A stretch of 39,679 nt of DNA from DATEMK01 sp035275625 (GCA_035275625.1 DATEMK010000602.1:1-39679); one strand, 5' to 3'; numbered from the stretch's first letter, positions 1-8,690 are shown. The notes: generated from the sequence alone by a model not told the origin. Numbers and translations are program-made.

Positions 1-276
1 AATTTCAATGGCTCCGAGCTGTGTGATAGCTGTAGCACAAATTGCTGTAAGTCCTGCAGCGGGTCCGCTTACACTTAATTCTGATTTACTGATGACGGAT
101 ACTACAATTCCTCCAATGATACCGGCTAATAATCCTGAATAGATGGGAGCATTTGAAGCAAGCGAGATTCCAAGGCAAAGCGGAAGTGCGACAAAGAATA
201 CAGTAACGCTTGCTTTAAAATCGTGCCTGATAAAAGATAAATAATAATATTTAGCTTTCCGGTTTATAAAATCCAT
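1..276 (-). CDS. SulP family anion transporter, N-terminal 92 residues (cut by window edge)
   Basis: The reading frame starts at an ATG at 276 and stays open to the window edge, giving 92 residues. The translation begins MDFINRKAKYYYLSFIRHDF and runs into hydrophobic segments with FFVALPLCLGISLASNAP and the SVSGPAAGLTAICATAI stretch. These match the first membrane helices and the conserved SGP segment of SulP (sulfate or bicarbonate) permeases. It follows nosY in the same direction with a 58-bp gap and may be co-transcribed with the nos genes, although it is not a known nos component. An inverted repeat (TTTTGAT, 8-base spacer, ATCAAAA) at 276-297 overlaps the start region. The substrate (sulfate, bicarbonate, other) cannot be told from this piece. 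Confidence 0.85.
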   Translation of the reverse strand, partial: MDFINRKAKYYYLSFIRHDFKASVTVFFVALPLCLGISLASNAPIYSGLLAGIIGGIVVSVISKSELSVSGPAAGLTAICATAITQLGAIEI

Positions 277-334
277 TTTGATTTATAGAGATCAAAAATT
301 TTGAACGGTAGTTCTGAAGTTAATGCATTCGTAA

Positions 335-1102
335 TTACAAATCCTTTCTTTTAAATCTTCTCACTGCAAAGAACAGTGGAAAGAAAATCCATAATGACAT
401 AACGCCTGCGACATAAAAAGTTCCTTTTGAAGTTCCGAAGAATTCGCTGAAGAGTGCGCCTGTGTAACCCATAAGTGCAGAGATGTCCATACTCAGGAGG
501 ATGAAGATGCGTGCAAGGTCAACAGGGTTAAGGGAGCATAATGCAATCATGGGTTTTTCGAGAGGATAATCACTGAATTGGAACATTATGAGGAGCAGGA
601 ATGAATCGTAGAAAAGGGAAAAGTAAAGCCAGAGCATGATGGCAATGCCGATGCCTTTTGCTTTGTCACGCGTGACGACAGAGCCGAGCACGGCCATTGC
701 AACAAATACTGCTGTGAGTACAAGACCGGCAGCGGTCATCATGTATGCTGTTGTTGTGCCGACCATGATAATGATGGGTAGTGCAATACCGATAGTAAAT
801 GCAACGAGCAATGAGAAACACACACCGGCATATATGCTGAGCAATAGTTGTGCGCGCCTTACAGGCTGGGAGAGGAGCAGCTCGATAAACTCAGCGGAGT
901 TGTACATATAGATGGTGCTGAAGATAAGGCTTACGAGGGGAACTATGATGAGAATAATGTTTAACATACTGAGTAATCCTTTTGATGGATTGTCTTCGAG
1001 GTTGAAAATGCTGAGGGAGATTGCAAGCAGAAAGATTGTGTAAACGAAAATGATTCGGCTACGGAGAATGTCAGCCATTACATAACGAATTATCTTAATC
1101 AT
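335..1102 (-). CDS. nosY: NosY, ABC-2 type permease of the nos cluster
   Basis: This 255-residue protein is almost entirely hydrophobic, with about six membrane helices, and fits the ABC-2 permease fold. It is the last core nos gene, 17 bp after nosF, and the pair should form the NosFY transporter. NosDFY is known to be needed for maturation of the Cu-Z cluster of nitrous oxide reductase in other bacteria. An ELLLSQPVRR-type segment at about residues 73-82 corresponds to the cytoplasmic coupling region seen in NosY and related permeases. The length is normal for NosY. Identity rests on the fold and the nosD-nosF-nosY order rather than on unique residues. Confidence 0.9.
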   Translation of the reverse strand: MIKIIRYVMADILRSRIIFVYTIFLLAISLSIFNLEDNPSKGLLSMLNIILIIVPLVSLIFSTIYMYNSAEFIELLLSQPVRRAQLLLSIYAGVCFSLLVAFTIGIALPIIIMVGTTTAYMMTAAGLVLTAVFVAMAVLGSVVTRDKAKGIGIAIMLWLYFSLFYDSFLLLIMFQFSDYPLEKPMIALCSLNPVDLARIFILLSMDISALMGYTGALFSEFFGTSKGTFYVAGVMSLWIFFPLFFAVRRFKRKDL

Positions 1103-1119
1103 TTTTATCTAACATTAAT

Positions 1120-1848
1120 TTATGACACACTGTTTAAAGGTTGATTGTTTTTCATAACAGCTGCAATAGCCCGTGAAAGTTTTTCTTCGCCTGTATCGCT
1201 GCGCAGCTGAGAAATGGATTTATGAAACAATACGTTTCCTTCCTGGATGTAAATGACGCGTGTTACGAGGTCATCAAGATCACTCAGGATGTGAGAAGTG
1301 ATTAATATGAGCCTGCCTTTTTCTTTTTCCTTTCTTATTTTTTCTTTGAGCGCTTCGGATGCAACCGGGTCGAGACCGGCTGTGGGTTCATCGAGTATGA
1401 GCACCTGCGGATGAAATAAAAATGCAATCGATGCGCTTACTTTCTGACGCGTTCCCCCGGAGAGCGTACGCATGCGTTTGTTTAAAATTGCATCAAGCCC
1501 GAATGAATGAACCAGCTCACGGTCGGTTTCGTTTTCCTTTTTTTTGCGAAGGTCAAGCAGCATGTCAAACACTTCGCCTATAGTCATGTTTTCGGGATAA
1601 CGCCCTATCTGCGGCATGTAGCCGATGCGGTCGCGGTATTGCCAGCTTCTTGAAATGTTTTCATTGTCAAATAAAATTTTTCCGCTGTCGGGGATTACCA
1701 TTCCGAGCAAACATTTTATGAGGGTGGTTTTGCCGGAACTGTTAGGACCGATGAGCGAAATGGTTTCGCCTTTATCGCATGAAACGGAAATGCTGTTGAG
1801 TACTTTTAATTTTCCGAAAGATTTTGAAATATTTTCAGCCGTAATCAT
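1120..1848 (-). CDS. nosF: NosF, ABC transporter ATPase of the nos cluster
   Basis: A complete 242-residue ABC ATPase. The Walker A is GPNSSGKTTL (about residues 34-43), the Q-loop region follows, the signature is LSGGTRQK and the Walker B is VLILDEPTAGLDP. An H-loop histidine is present in LITSH. The start codon overlaps the nosD stop by four bases (ATGA), so translation is probably coupled. NosF powers the NosFY transporter that works with periplasmic NosD in copper-cluster assembly on NosZ. Nothing appears truncated or missing. Confidence 0.93.
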   Translation of the reverse strand: MITAENISKSFGKLKVLNSISVSCDKGETISLIGPNSSGKTTLIKCLLGMVIPDSGKILFDNENISRSWQYRDRIGYMPQIGRYPENMTIGEVFDMLLDLRKKKENETDRELVHSFGLDAILNKRMRTLSGGTRQKVSASIAFLFHPQVLILDEPTAGLDPVASEALKEKIRKEKEKGRLILITSHILSDLDDLVTRVIYIQEGNVLFHKSISQLRSDTGEEKLSRAIAAVMKNNQPLNSVS

Positions 1849-3101
1849 ATCAACGGTTTCATGAAAGGGGCATTGTCTTTAAAATTTTCGGGGGTGATAG
1901 ATGGGATTGCTTTTTCGGTTCGTTCGAGAAGGGTGACCATGAAGCTGCGGATGAAGAGGAGCGCGATGGGCATGCGTTCGATAATCATGGAGTAAACGCT
2001 GACGGGGTGGTAGGGGACATCGCCTGTGCCGTCACGGTTTAAATCATAGCCTTCGTATTTGTCCCAGTAATTATTGAGGAATGAGTTGAGACTGACGGAA
2101 CCGTTTGTGGTGATGTCAAAGGTGTTGCCCTGAAAATTATTTTTTACGATGCTGTTGTTGTCACAGCTTGCCTGTATGCGTAGCGCGCAGCCATTATTTT
2201 CAAAATTGTTTTTCAGGATGGCGATGCGGTTGCTTCCTTCCATGTAAATGCCGGATGAGTTGTTTGTAAATTTATTGTTCTCGACATGGCTGTCGGAAAT
2301 TTCTTTGAGGAGCAAACCATAGGCAGCGCTTCCCCAGTTGTCTTTAAAAATGTTGTTTTCCATTCTTACATGATTAGTGTACATGACGGCTACACCTGCA
2401 CCGTTGTTTTCAAAAATATTGTACAGGTAATCGTTGTGATGGGAGAACATGAAGTGCAAGCCGTAACGGATATTCTGATGGCTGAAGTTTTTTCGTATGA
2501 CGGAAGCGGTGACAAATTCGAAATAAATTCCGTCACGCTGCCCGCTTACGTTGTTGCTGTCAATGGTCATGCTGTCGCACTTCCAGCAGTGGATACCGTT
2601 ACCGGACTGGAGCTCTTCTTTGCCGAATGACTGCAGGATGTTTCCGGATGCGGTGCTTTGCCCGCATCCCTGGAAATAAATTCCGAAGAACATGTCGTTT
2701 AAAATATTATTGGCGATGGTTACATGGTTGGCATTATATATTTTGATGCCTGCATAGTCGTTCATGCTGGATTTGCCGCAGTTGCGCAATGTAAAACCGC
2801 GGACGGTGACATGTGATGACCAGATGGAAATGATTTCGTATTTCTTCTGACCGTCAAGGACGGGGTTGTTTATTCCCCGAAGCAGGAGTGGTTTTTTGAT
2901 GAGGATGTTTTTTTCGAAATACGTTCCGGGATGCACAAGGATGGTATCGTGCGGCTGTGCAAGGTCAACGGCTTGCTGAACGGATGTGAGCTGCGTGTTT
3001 TTCCTGACGGTCCATGTTGCGCTTTGGGATACTGCCGGGAAAAAAAGCGCGAAGAAAAACAGGCAACTTATTTTTTGTTGAATGGATTGATGTCTTTCCA
3101 T
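1845..3101 (-). CDS. nosD: NosD, periplasmic beta-helix copper maturation protein
   Basis: 418 residues with an N-terminal signal peptide (hydrophobic core around residues 11-27, cleavage probably after SQSA). Repeated parallel beta-helix (PbH1) rungs follow, rich in NN, G-I and N-F/I patterns such as HVTIANNILNDMFFGIYF and NSSGIYMEGSNRIAILKNNF. This is the NosD/CASH architecture, and NosD delivers or assembles copper for NosZ with the NosFY transporter. The start at 3101 makes it overlap the 3' end of the nosL gene by 34 bp, and there is no good alternative ATG nearby. It overlaps nosF by four bases. The family length is normal. Confidence 0.92.
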   Translation of the reverse strand: MERHQSIQQKISCLFFFALFFPAVSQSATWTVRKNTQLTSVQQAVDLAQPHDTILVHPGTYFEKNILIKKPLLLRGINNPVLDGQKKYEIISIWSSHVTVRGFTLRNCGKSSMNDYAGIKIYNANHVTIANNILNDMFFGIYFQGCGQSTASGNILQSFGKEELQSGNGIHCWKCDSMTIDSNNVSGQRDGIYFEFVTASVIRKNFSHQNIRYGLHFMFSHHNDYLYNIFENNGAGVAVMYTNHVRMENNIFKDNWGSAAYGLLLKEISDSHVENNKFTNNSSGIYMEGSNRIAILKNNFENNGCALRIQASCDNNSIVKNNFQGNTFDITTNGSVSLNSFLNNYWDKYEGYDLNRDGTGDVPYHPVSVYSMIIERMPIALLFIRSFMVTLLERTEKAIPSITPENFKDNAPFMKPLI

Positions 3102-4114
3102 GCCAGTTTTTTACCGTTGAACTGTTTCATTGTTTCGTCTCGTTCCTGCTCTGTATCAAAAGCCGCCATGTTCCATCCCATGGGGCTGTGAAGTGAATCG
3201 CTTTGCAGCAAAAGCGCCACATCGGAATTTATCCATTTATTCTTTTCATTGAAATCAGAAAAGTAAACTCCTGCCAATTCGTTTCGCCATACGCCACCGT
3301 TTTTGAGAAACGAAGCAACGCAATGAATGTCATCAAACCGGTATGATTTTCCTTTTGTGCTCATGCATTGCGCGGAAAACTTTTCGTCCACTATATTCAT
3401 TTTACAAAAAGCGCAGGCATCTTTTCCATAGCGGATGGTTTGCGGTTCGGTGCTGCATGATGCAAAAAACAGTACAGACAGAAATGGTAAGGCAAAACTG
3501 AGCGCAGGTTTTGATTTTGTTTTTTTATTTTTCCTGAATTCAATATACCAGGTAGTAACTAACAGGGCACCGACAGCAATGAATATCCATCCGCCAATAT
3601 CGGGAATTGAATAAGCACCGAAGTTGAGCAGCTTTTTATAACCGATGAGTGGCGGCTGATACGACATGCCGGGAACTTTGATGGGCGCATCGGGATTCAG
3701 CTCATGACCATAGTTGTATTCCCATTTGTAAAAATCAGCCATTGAAACAACAGCAATAACTAAAAGCAGAACGACCCATGCATTGAAAATTTTTCTCCTG
3801 TTAAGAATCAATGTTAGAAAACCGAGTGCTGCAAACCCGCCTATTATAAAAGGCAGGACTGTAAATTCTATAAAATCATCTTCGTGCAATGTCCTCATAC
3901 CGATGTAATGGTTTAAGCCGTTGACAACATCCACGTTTCCGCCCAGCTTGTTTGCATGGATTTTTAAAACCAATCCTTCGGGATATTGCGGTGCAGAGAG
4001 TTCAATTTTCCAGATGGGGAAAAATAAAACAATGATCATCATTACAGAACAGCAGGCGGTAATTGCTTTCATTAACGTTGTCATTTTATCAGAGCTTATT
4101 TTATTGTCATTCAT
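3068..4114 (-). CDS. nosL: Fusion of a multi-helix membrane domain with NosL copper chaperone lipoprotein
   Basis: 348 residues. Residues 1-200 contain about four membrane helices (14-36, 84-104, 110-128, 172-191) with a soluble loop between the first two. Residues 205-220 are a complete lipoprotein-like signal ending in FFASC (Cys220). Residues 221-348 are a NosL domain with the metal-binding CAFCKM motif (Cys234, Cys237, Met239), the counterpart of the usual C-x-x-C-x-M. NosL is an outer-membrane or periplasmic Cu(I) chaperone for NosZ. From memory, the membrane domain is usually a separate small gene beside nosL in Bacteroidota clusters. Here no in-frame ATG, GTG or TTG lies between residues 190 and 220, so the frame reads as one protein. 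An A-rich run at the junction (near 3510-3535) is a possible slippage site. It sits between nosZ and nosD. Confidence 0.88.
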   Translation of the reverse strand: MNDNKISSDKMTTLMKAITACCSVMMIIVLFFPIWKIELSAPQYPEGLVLKIHANKLGGNVDVVNGLNHYIGMRTLHEDDFIEFTVLPFIIGGFAALGFLTLILNRRKIFNAWVVLLLVIAVVSMADFYKWEYNYGHELNPDAPIKVPGMSYQPPLIGYKKLLNFGAYSIPDIGGWIFIAVGALLVTTWYIEFRKNKKTKSKPALSFALPFLSVLFFASCSTEPQTIRYGKDACAFCKMNIVDEKFSAQCMSTKGKSYRFDDIHCVASFLKNGGVWRNELAGVYFSDFNEKNKWINSDVALLLQSDSLHSPMGWNMAAFDTEQERDETMKQFNGKKLAWKDINPFNKK

Positions 4115-4195
4115 TTATATTAATTCAAAATTTTATAATGAAAAAGGGGGAACAGCAGACTATAACTATTCCCCACCACTGCCTGTTATTATCAC

Positions 4196-6190
4196 TTACT
4201 TGCTGCTGGCAGTTGCATCTTCCGCTTTTTTTCCTGTGCTGAAACTGATAGGTACATTACTGCCTGCGGGGGAAACTCTTATGTATCCCTGCATTTCCTG
4301 GTGCAATGCGCTGCAGAAATCAGTACAATAGAACGGCACCACGCCAATCCTGTCAGGAATCCATTTCAGTGTTTGTGTTTCACCGGGCATCACTAATATT
4401 TCTGCAGTGGCTGCATGTTTTATTGCAAATCCGTGCGGTACATCCCAGTCCTGTTCGAGATTGGTTACATGGAAATAAACTTCATCGCCCATTTTTACTC
4501 CTTCAATATTATCCGGTACAAAGTGTGAACGTATAGAAGTCATGTACACATGAATCTTATTTCCTTCACGGACCACTTTTGCTTCTTTTTCTCCTTTACT
4601 AACATACGGATGCATATTCTCTTCAATCTTATAAATCTTTCTTGAATTTTTTACAATAAGATCAGCCGGGCATGCCTGCGCATAATGCGGTTCACCTACT
4701 GTGGGAAAATCAAGCAGCAACTGCATCTTTTCACCGCTGATATCATATAGTTGTGCGCTTTGAGCGAGTTCAGGTCCTGTGGGCAGGTAGCGGTCTTTAG
4801 TAATTTTGTTATATGCAATTACATATTTGCCGTAAGGTTTGCGCGAATCCCCTCCCGGAACACACAGGTGACCGATAGAATAATAGGTCGGTACGCGATC
4901 TAATACTTTTAATTCTTTTACATTCCATTTTACAATTTCAGAAGAAACGAAAAATGAAGTGTACGCATTTCCTTTATCATCAAACTCTGTATGCAATGGT
5001 CCGAGACCTGGTTTTTTTACTTCACCGTAAAGTGCAGCTTCATAATTAATCACAGGCAAGCCTTCGTATTCTCCATCAAATTTTTTCTCTTCAATTGCTT
5101 TCAGCATTTTCGTAAAAGAGAAAACAGGAATCAATGCAGCGAGTTTTCCGCTTCCTACTATATATTCACCTGTGGGATCTATATCACAACCATGCGGTGA
5201 TTTCGGGCACGGAATAAAATACACCATATCTTTTAATTCAGCAGGATTTAAAACGAGCACTTCGCTGATAACTTCTGTAGTTGTCATGTGTGTTTTTTCA
5301 TCTAGCAAATTGTGCATGTATTTTGTTTTTCTCTTTTCTCCTTTTCCGGCTTTCACATACTCTTCCGCTTTTTTCCAGTTTATAGCTATCACAAAATCTT
5401 TATCCTTTTGCGAAGCATTCACTTCAAGAAGCGTGTTTGCTTTTTCAGAATTATAGCAGGAGAAAAAGAACCATCCGTGTGAAGGTCCTTTGCCTGCATG
5501 AGCTAAATCATAGCTCACACCCGGCAGCAGCAATTGAAAAGCAATTTTCATATGACCCTCTTTCGGATCCACACCAATAAAACTTATGGTGCCTTTAAAA
5601 TTTTCTTTGAATGTGCTGATGGAAACATCCTGGTTTTCTCCGACAGGTACGCTGAAGCGGGTTCCGGCAATAACGTACTCGGTGTTTTCGGTGATAAACG
5701 GAGAAGAGTGGTTGCCCCCGCTGTTTGGCAGCTCAATGATCTCCGCAGTGCGAAACGAGGTAAGATCAATTCGTGCAACGCGCGGGGTATTATTACCGTT
5801 TCCGAAAAGCCATCTTCCATCTATTTCGCCATTGGTTTGTGAAAGCTCCACGTGATGCAAATCATCCCAGGGAACATATCCTGACGAAGTCTGCAGCATG
5901 GGTTTAGATTCTTCGCTGAATCCATAACCGCTTTCAGGATGAGCGGAAAATACAGGAATGATTCTGAATAATCTTCCTGACGGAAGACCATAAACACCAA
6001 TCTGCCCGTTGAAGCCACCGGAAACAAAATTGTAAAACGCATCATACTTGCCGGGCGCTATATACGTTCGGGCTGCGGCATCGCCCATTACTGCCGAGGC
6101 AATATTTTTAGGTTTGCAGCTTTTGAATATCACAATACCGGTTATCAGGACCGCGGCAATCATCAGGTAATTTCCAAATTTATTTTTCAT
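4196..6190 (-). CDS. nosZ: NosZ, clade II (Sec-type) nitrous oxide reductase
   Basis: 664 residues. It reduces N2O to N2 in the periplasm using two copper centres. The C-terminal cupredoxin domain has the Cu-A site CTDFCSALHQEM (Cys622, Cys626, His630, Met633) and His586 in DVPHGF. The N-terminal seven-bladed propeller has the Cu-Z histidines in DDLHH (112, 113), DLAHAGKGPSHGW, SPHGCD, GPLHTEF, IGHLCVPGGD and EPHYAQ. The signal peptide is short, lacks a twin-arginine motif and ends in a possible lipobox Cys25. The CTDFC form and the Sec signal mark it as clade II, common in non-denitrifying N2O reducers of the Bacteroidota. The cytochrome gene upstream probably supplies electrons. The protein looks complete and functional. 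Confidence 0.97.
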   Translation of the reverse strand: MKNKFGNYLMIAAVLITGIVIFKSCKPKNIASAVMGDAAARTYIAPGKYDAFYNFVSGGFNGQIGVYGLPSGRLFRIIPVFSAHPESGYGFSEESKPMLQTSSGYVPWDDLHHVELSQTNGEIDGRWLFGNGNNTPRVARIDLTSFRTAEIIELPNSGGNHSSPFITENTEYVIAGTRFSVPVGENQDVSISTFKENFKGTISFIGVDPKEGHMKIAFQLLLPGVSYDLAHAGKGPSHGWFFFSCYNSEKANTLLEVNASQKDKDFVIAINWKKAEEYVKAGKGEKRKTKYMHNLLDEKTHMTTTEVISEVLVLNPAELKDMVYFIPCPKSPHGCDIDPTGEYIVGSGKLAALIPVFSFTKMLKAIEEKKFDGEYEGLPVINYEAALYGEVKKPGLGPLHTEFDDKGNAYTSFFVSSEIVKWNVKELKVLDRVPTYYSIGHLCVPGGDSRKPYGKYVIAYNKITKDRYLPTGPELAQSAQLYDISGEKMQLLLDFPTVGEPHYAQACPADLIVKNSRKIYKIEENMHPYVSKGEKEAKVVREGNKIHVYMTSIRSHFVPDNIEGVKMGDEVYFHVTNLEQDWDVPHGFAIKHAATAEILVMPGETQTLKWIPDRIGVVPFYCTDFCSALHQEMQGYIRVSPAGSNVPISFSTGKKAEDATASSK

Positions 6191-6255
6191 ATTTTTATAG
6201 TTTAGAATTTTCTTTCTTAATAGCCCGGCCGTTTAATTTTACAATATCCTGTTTC

Positions 6256-6735
6256 TTATTTCACCCCGTCATTCTTGCGCATAAATTCAAGGACAGAACG
6301 TGCATCTTCATCGCTCAGGTTCTGATTAGGCATCCGCACCAGACAAATTTCAAGCATTGCCTGCGCTTCGGGATCTTTATCAAGCATTTCATCTACGTTG
6401 GTAGCGAAATTCATTATCCATTCTGGTTTTCTGCGAACTGTAACATCCTTCCATCCGGGCCCTACTAATCTTTCGTCAGTTAGCTTGTGACAGGAAGAGC
6501 ATTTTAAATCATAAACACCGCTACCGATTCCTGCCATTTTTGAATCAAGAGCAGGGCCTAGCTCCACATTTGTGAATTTACCGATGCCTTTTGCGTCCAA
6601 TGCCTTTGAAGCAGAGTCCTCTTTAAAAAGGTCACCCACTGCATTCGGGTTTTCAGTAGTTTCTTTTTTTTCAGTGTTACCTGAGCAGGCATAGATGAAT
6701 GCTGTAACTGCGGAGATGATGAGTAGTTTTTTCAT
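6256..6735 (-). CDS. Class I c-type cytochrome lipoprotein of the nos operon
   Basis: 159 residues from the ATG at 6735. A longer GTG-initiated frame from 6762 exists, but the ATG places the signal sequence MKKLLIISAVTAFIYAC at the very start, with lipobox Cys17. A single heme-binding CSSCH (Cys79, Cys82, His83) and a distal Met135 in VRMPNQNLSDED give a mono-heme class I cytochrome c. It is the first gene of the nos operon, 65 bp before nosZ. Clade II clusters commonly carry such a cytochrome, and it is inferred to pass electrons to the Cu-A site of NosZ. The Crp/Fnr-like promoter lies just upstream. Confidence 0.92.
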   Translation of the reverse strand: MKKLLIISAVTAFIYACSGNTEKKETTENPNAVGDLFKEDSASKALDAKGIGKFTNVELGPALDSKMAGIGSGVYDLKCSSCHKLTDERLVGPGWKDVTVRRKPEWIMNFATNVDEMLDKDPEAQAMLEICLVRMPNQNLSDEDARSVLEFMRKNDGVK

Positions 6736-6809
6736 ATTTGTTTTAGTTTTTTTATTGTTCACTCAAAGGCAAAAAACTATTTTTTAAAATTTTATCTTTT
6801 ATTCAGGTG

Positions 6810-6876
6810 CAAAAATAGAATGCGGTTTAAAGATGTGAAATGACTTAAGTTATCCGGAAATATGATTAATATCATA
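6810..6876 (-). promoter_or_regulatory. Predicted nos operon promoter with Crp/Fnr-type operator
   Basis: On the minus strand TATTTTTG (6810-6817) matches the Bacteroidota -7 box TAnnTTTG. No TTTG-type -33 element sits at the usual distance. The perfect palindrome TATGAT-TAAT-ATCATA (6861-6876) contains TGAT-N4-ATCA, the form bound by Fnr/Dnr-type activators. Its centre is 51.5 bp upstream of the -7 box. The missing -33 box plus an upstream activator site suggests anaerobic or NO-dependent activation. A second imperfect palindrome, TGACTTAAGTTA, lies at 6841-6852. In the rest of the 6736-7086 gap I see no gene or other clear signal. The regulator itself is not in this window. Confidence 0.6.
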
Positions 6877-7086
6877 CCATGAAATACTCTCAGCCAAATT
6901 TTAATAGTTTTTATTTGTGAATAAATTTTTACAAACCAAATGTCATCACCTTTAACCGGACAGATGTTACATAATTTTGGAAATAAGTTACATGATTCAC
7001 AGATTTAGCATTTGAATTCTTAGCGAATGGTTATGCTGATTTTTTTTTATAACATGAATTGAAAAGGCGGTGGCGCAATATTATTG

Positions 7087-7533
7087 CTATAAAAATTTAA
7101 TTTCTGATGTCACCGCTGCAAAATGGCGCACCATAGCAAGTACCCCGCAATATTTTTCTGTTGCAAGCTGAATGGCTCTTTCTATTTTCTGCTTATCGTC
7201 ATTTTGACCTTTCACTTTACAAACAATGTGAACTGATTTATAAATTTTTGGCAGCTCATCATTCAATTCACCGGTTACATCAATTTCCAAACTCTCAATC
7301 TTCAAACGCATTTTTTCAAGGATAGAAACAATTTCCATACCCGTGCATCCTGCAATTGCAGAAAGAATAAGCGGCTTGGGTCTCGGTCCTTTACCTTCTC
7401 CACCATATTCAGGAAGTTTATCCATATTTATAAAGTGGTCATTAACCAGGCTTTCAAAATACATTTTTCCGCCCCACCTTGTGTTTACCCGGTGTACATC
7501 TTTCTGGATTAAAGTTTCATTATTTGTATTCAT
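7087..7533 (-). CDS. OsmC-family thiol peroxidase-like protein
   Basis: 148 residues with the OsmC/Ohr fold. The two conserved cysteines are Cys63 in AGCTGMEI and Cys129 in KYCGVLAM, which act in peroxide reduction in family members. It resembles the YhfA/OsmC-like branch rather than classical Ohr. It is on the same strand as the nos operon but about 350 bp upstream, with its own predicted promoter. It lies divergent from the fasciclin gene across a shared Crp/Fnr-like palindrome. The context suggests a role in protection against reactive nitrogen or oxygen species during N-oxide respiration, which is inference. A second, distinct OsmC protein is encoded at 22248-22745. Confidence 0.88.
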   Translation of the reverse strand: MNTNNETLIQKDVHRVNTRWGGKMYFESLVNDHFINMDKLPEYGGEGKGPRPKPLILSAIAGCTGMEIVSILEKMRLKIESLEIDVTGELNDELPKIYKSVHIVCKVKGQNDDKQKIERAIQLATEKYCGVLAMVRHFAAVTSEIKFL

Positions 7534-7571
7534 TGAGATTTTATTTCTTTTTAATAGAAAATGAACTTAGA

Positions 7572-7667
7572 CAAAGATCTTGCTTACCGGAAGGTTTAGC
7601 TATGATAACAGTTATCGCTTCACATGATCTAAATCATGTTTCCTGAAATTCACCGGATGTATCATTG
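7572..7667. promoter_or_regulatory. Divergent osmC-like/fasciclin control region with shared Crp/Fnr-type palindrome
   Basis: The perfect palindrome ACATGAT-CTAA-ATCATGT (7622-7639) contains TGAT-N4-ATCA. On the minus strand a box one base off TAnnTTTG (GATCTTTG, 7572-7579) lies 51.5 bp from the palindrome centre, the same distance as at the nos promoter. On the plus strand TATCATTG (7660-7667), also one base off consensus, begins 29.5 bp from the centre, which would put the site near -41.5. One regulator could therefore drive both genes. A further inverted repeat, GATAAC-A-GTTATC, lies at 7604-7616. Confidence 0.5.
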
Positions 7668-7695
7668 CACTCATAAAAAATAAAATAAATCAACT

Positions 7696-8280
7696 ATGAA
7701 ATCACAACATGTAATTCAAGCATTAGGAGTAATCGGTATAAGTTTTATGCTGTCATGCTCCGGTAACAGTTCTGAAAATCAAAACACAGAAGCACCGGCT
7801 GATGTCTCTGTCAGTTCAACAAATGGATCCACCGCAGGTCAGGCGGGTGTTTCAGATGATGTTTCAAATCCCAACGTTGTAAAAGTTGCCGTTAACTCTA
7901 AAGACCATTCCACGCTGGTAACTGCGGTTCAGACTGCTGACCTTGTAAATGCACTTTCAAACAACGGACCTTTTACTGTTTTTGCTCCTACCAATGCAGC
8001 ATTCGATGCACTGCCTGCAGGGACTGTGGAAGGTCTATTGAAACCTGAAAAGAAAGATGCACTTACAGATATTCTGCAATACCATGTGTATGTTGGCGTC
8101 TTGAATACAGAAAACTTACAGGATGGACAAGTAATCGGGATGGTGAATGGCGGAAACGCAACTATTCATGTAACGGATGGCAAATACATGATCAATGATG
8201 CCAACATTGTTACATCAGTTCCTGCATCAAATGGAATTGTTCATGTGATTGATAAGGTGATTCTGCCACCGTCAAAATAA
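7696..8280 (+). CDS. Fasciclin (FAS1) domain lipoprotein
   Basis: 194 residues. The lipoprotein signal ends in FMLSC (Cys21), followed by a Ser/Thr-rich linker to about residue 60 and one FAS1 domain. FAS1 landmarks are FTVFAPTNAAFDALP, LTDILQYHVYVG and the closing NGIVHVIDKVILPP. FAS1 domains mediate adhesion or protein binding, and a specific role here is unknown. Fasciclin genes recur near nos clusters of Bacteroidota in my recollection, which fits the shared regulatory region with the OsmC gene. It probably sits on the outer face of a membrane. Confidence 0.9.
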   Translation: MKSQHVIQALGVIGISFMLSCSGNSSENQNTEAPADVSVSSTNGSTAGQAGVSDDVSNPNVVKVAVNSKDHSTLVTAVQTADLVNALSNNGPFTVFAPTNAAFDALPAGTVEGLLKPEKKDALTDILQYHVYVGVLNTENLQDGQVIGMVNGGNATIHVTDGKYMINDANIVTSVPASNGIVHVIDKVILPPSK

Positions 8281-8351
8281 TTTGACTGATCTTACTTTAA
8301 TATCAACCAAGCTGATTTTTATTATACAAAAAGATAATTGCAAACAAAGCT

Positions 8352-8690
8352 ATGATGAAAAAAGCTATTTACCTTTTATTTTTTATATTCATTTCATGCA
8401 ATGACAATAAAGAACCTGTTTCAGAAAAATACCTCCCGATATTACAAAAGCTTCACGTCCTTGAATGTGAGAATCTTAAAAAATTTGGTAATGAAACTGC
8501 TTTCTCTGACAACTACGCATTCCGTTCAGCCGCTTTCCAGGCAGTCCTGAAAAATACGGATCGTAAAGTGCTGGTGGAATACGAAGACTATTACCAGCAA
8601 TTGGCAGACATCGAATTTCATTTAAGCACTGAAGAACGGGCAAAGTATTTTGAAGATGTTCAAAAGGAATATGCTACACCCTGCAAATGA
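8352..8690 (+). CDS. Small putative lipoprotein of unknown function
   Basis: 112 residues starting MMKKAIYLLFFIFISCNDN, a lipoprotein signal with Cys16. The remainder is charged and mostly helical, with three further cysteines lost to only one near the C-terminus (ATPCK) and one in LECENL. I do not recognise the family. It follows the fasciclin gene by 71 bp on the same strand and may share its transcript. The ATG three bases downstream is an equally possible start. Confidence 0.6.
   Translation: MMKKAIYLLFFIFISCNDNKEPVSEKYLPILQKLHVLECENLKKFGNETAFSDNYAFRSAAFQAVLKNTDRKVLVEYEDYYQQLADIEFHLSTEERAKYFEDVQKEYATPCK

Noticed and set aside
276..297. Inverted repeat TTTTGAT/ATCAAAA at the SulP start as another Crp/Fnr site
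   Set aside because: The spacer is eight bases instead of four and the repeat overlaps the start codon, so it does not match the operator geometry.
4831..4850. A CCGTAAGG sequence within nosZ, like the hairpin repeat core
   Set aside because: It lies in conserved coding sequence (RKPYGK) and lacks a strong paired arm. One such 8-mer is expected by chance in a window of this size.
6736..6762. GTG start of the cytochrome gene at 6762
   Set aside because: It would put nine polar residues before the lipoprotein signal. The ATG at 6735 gives a normal signal peptide.
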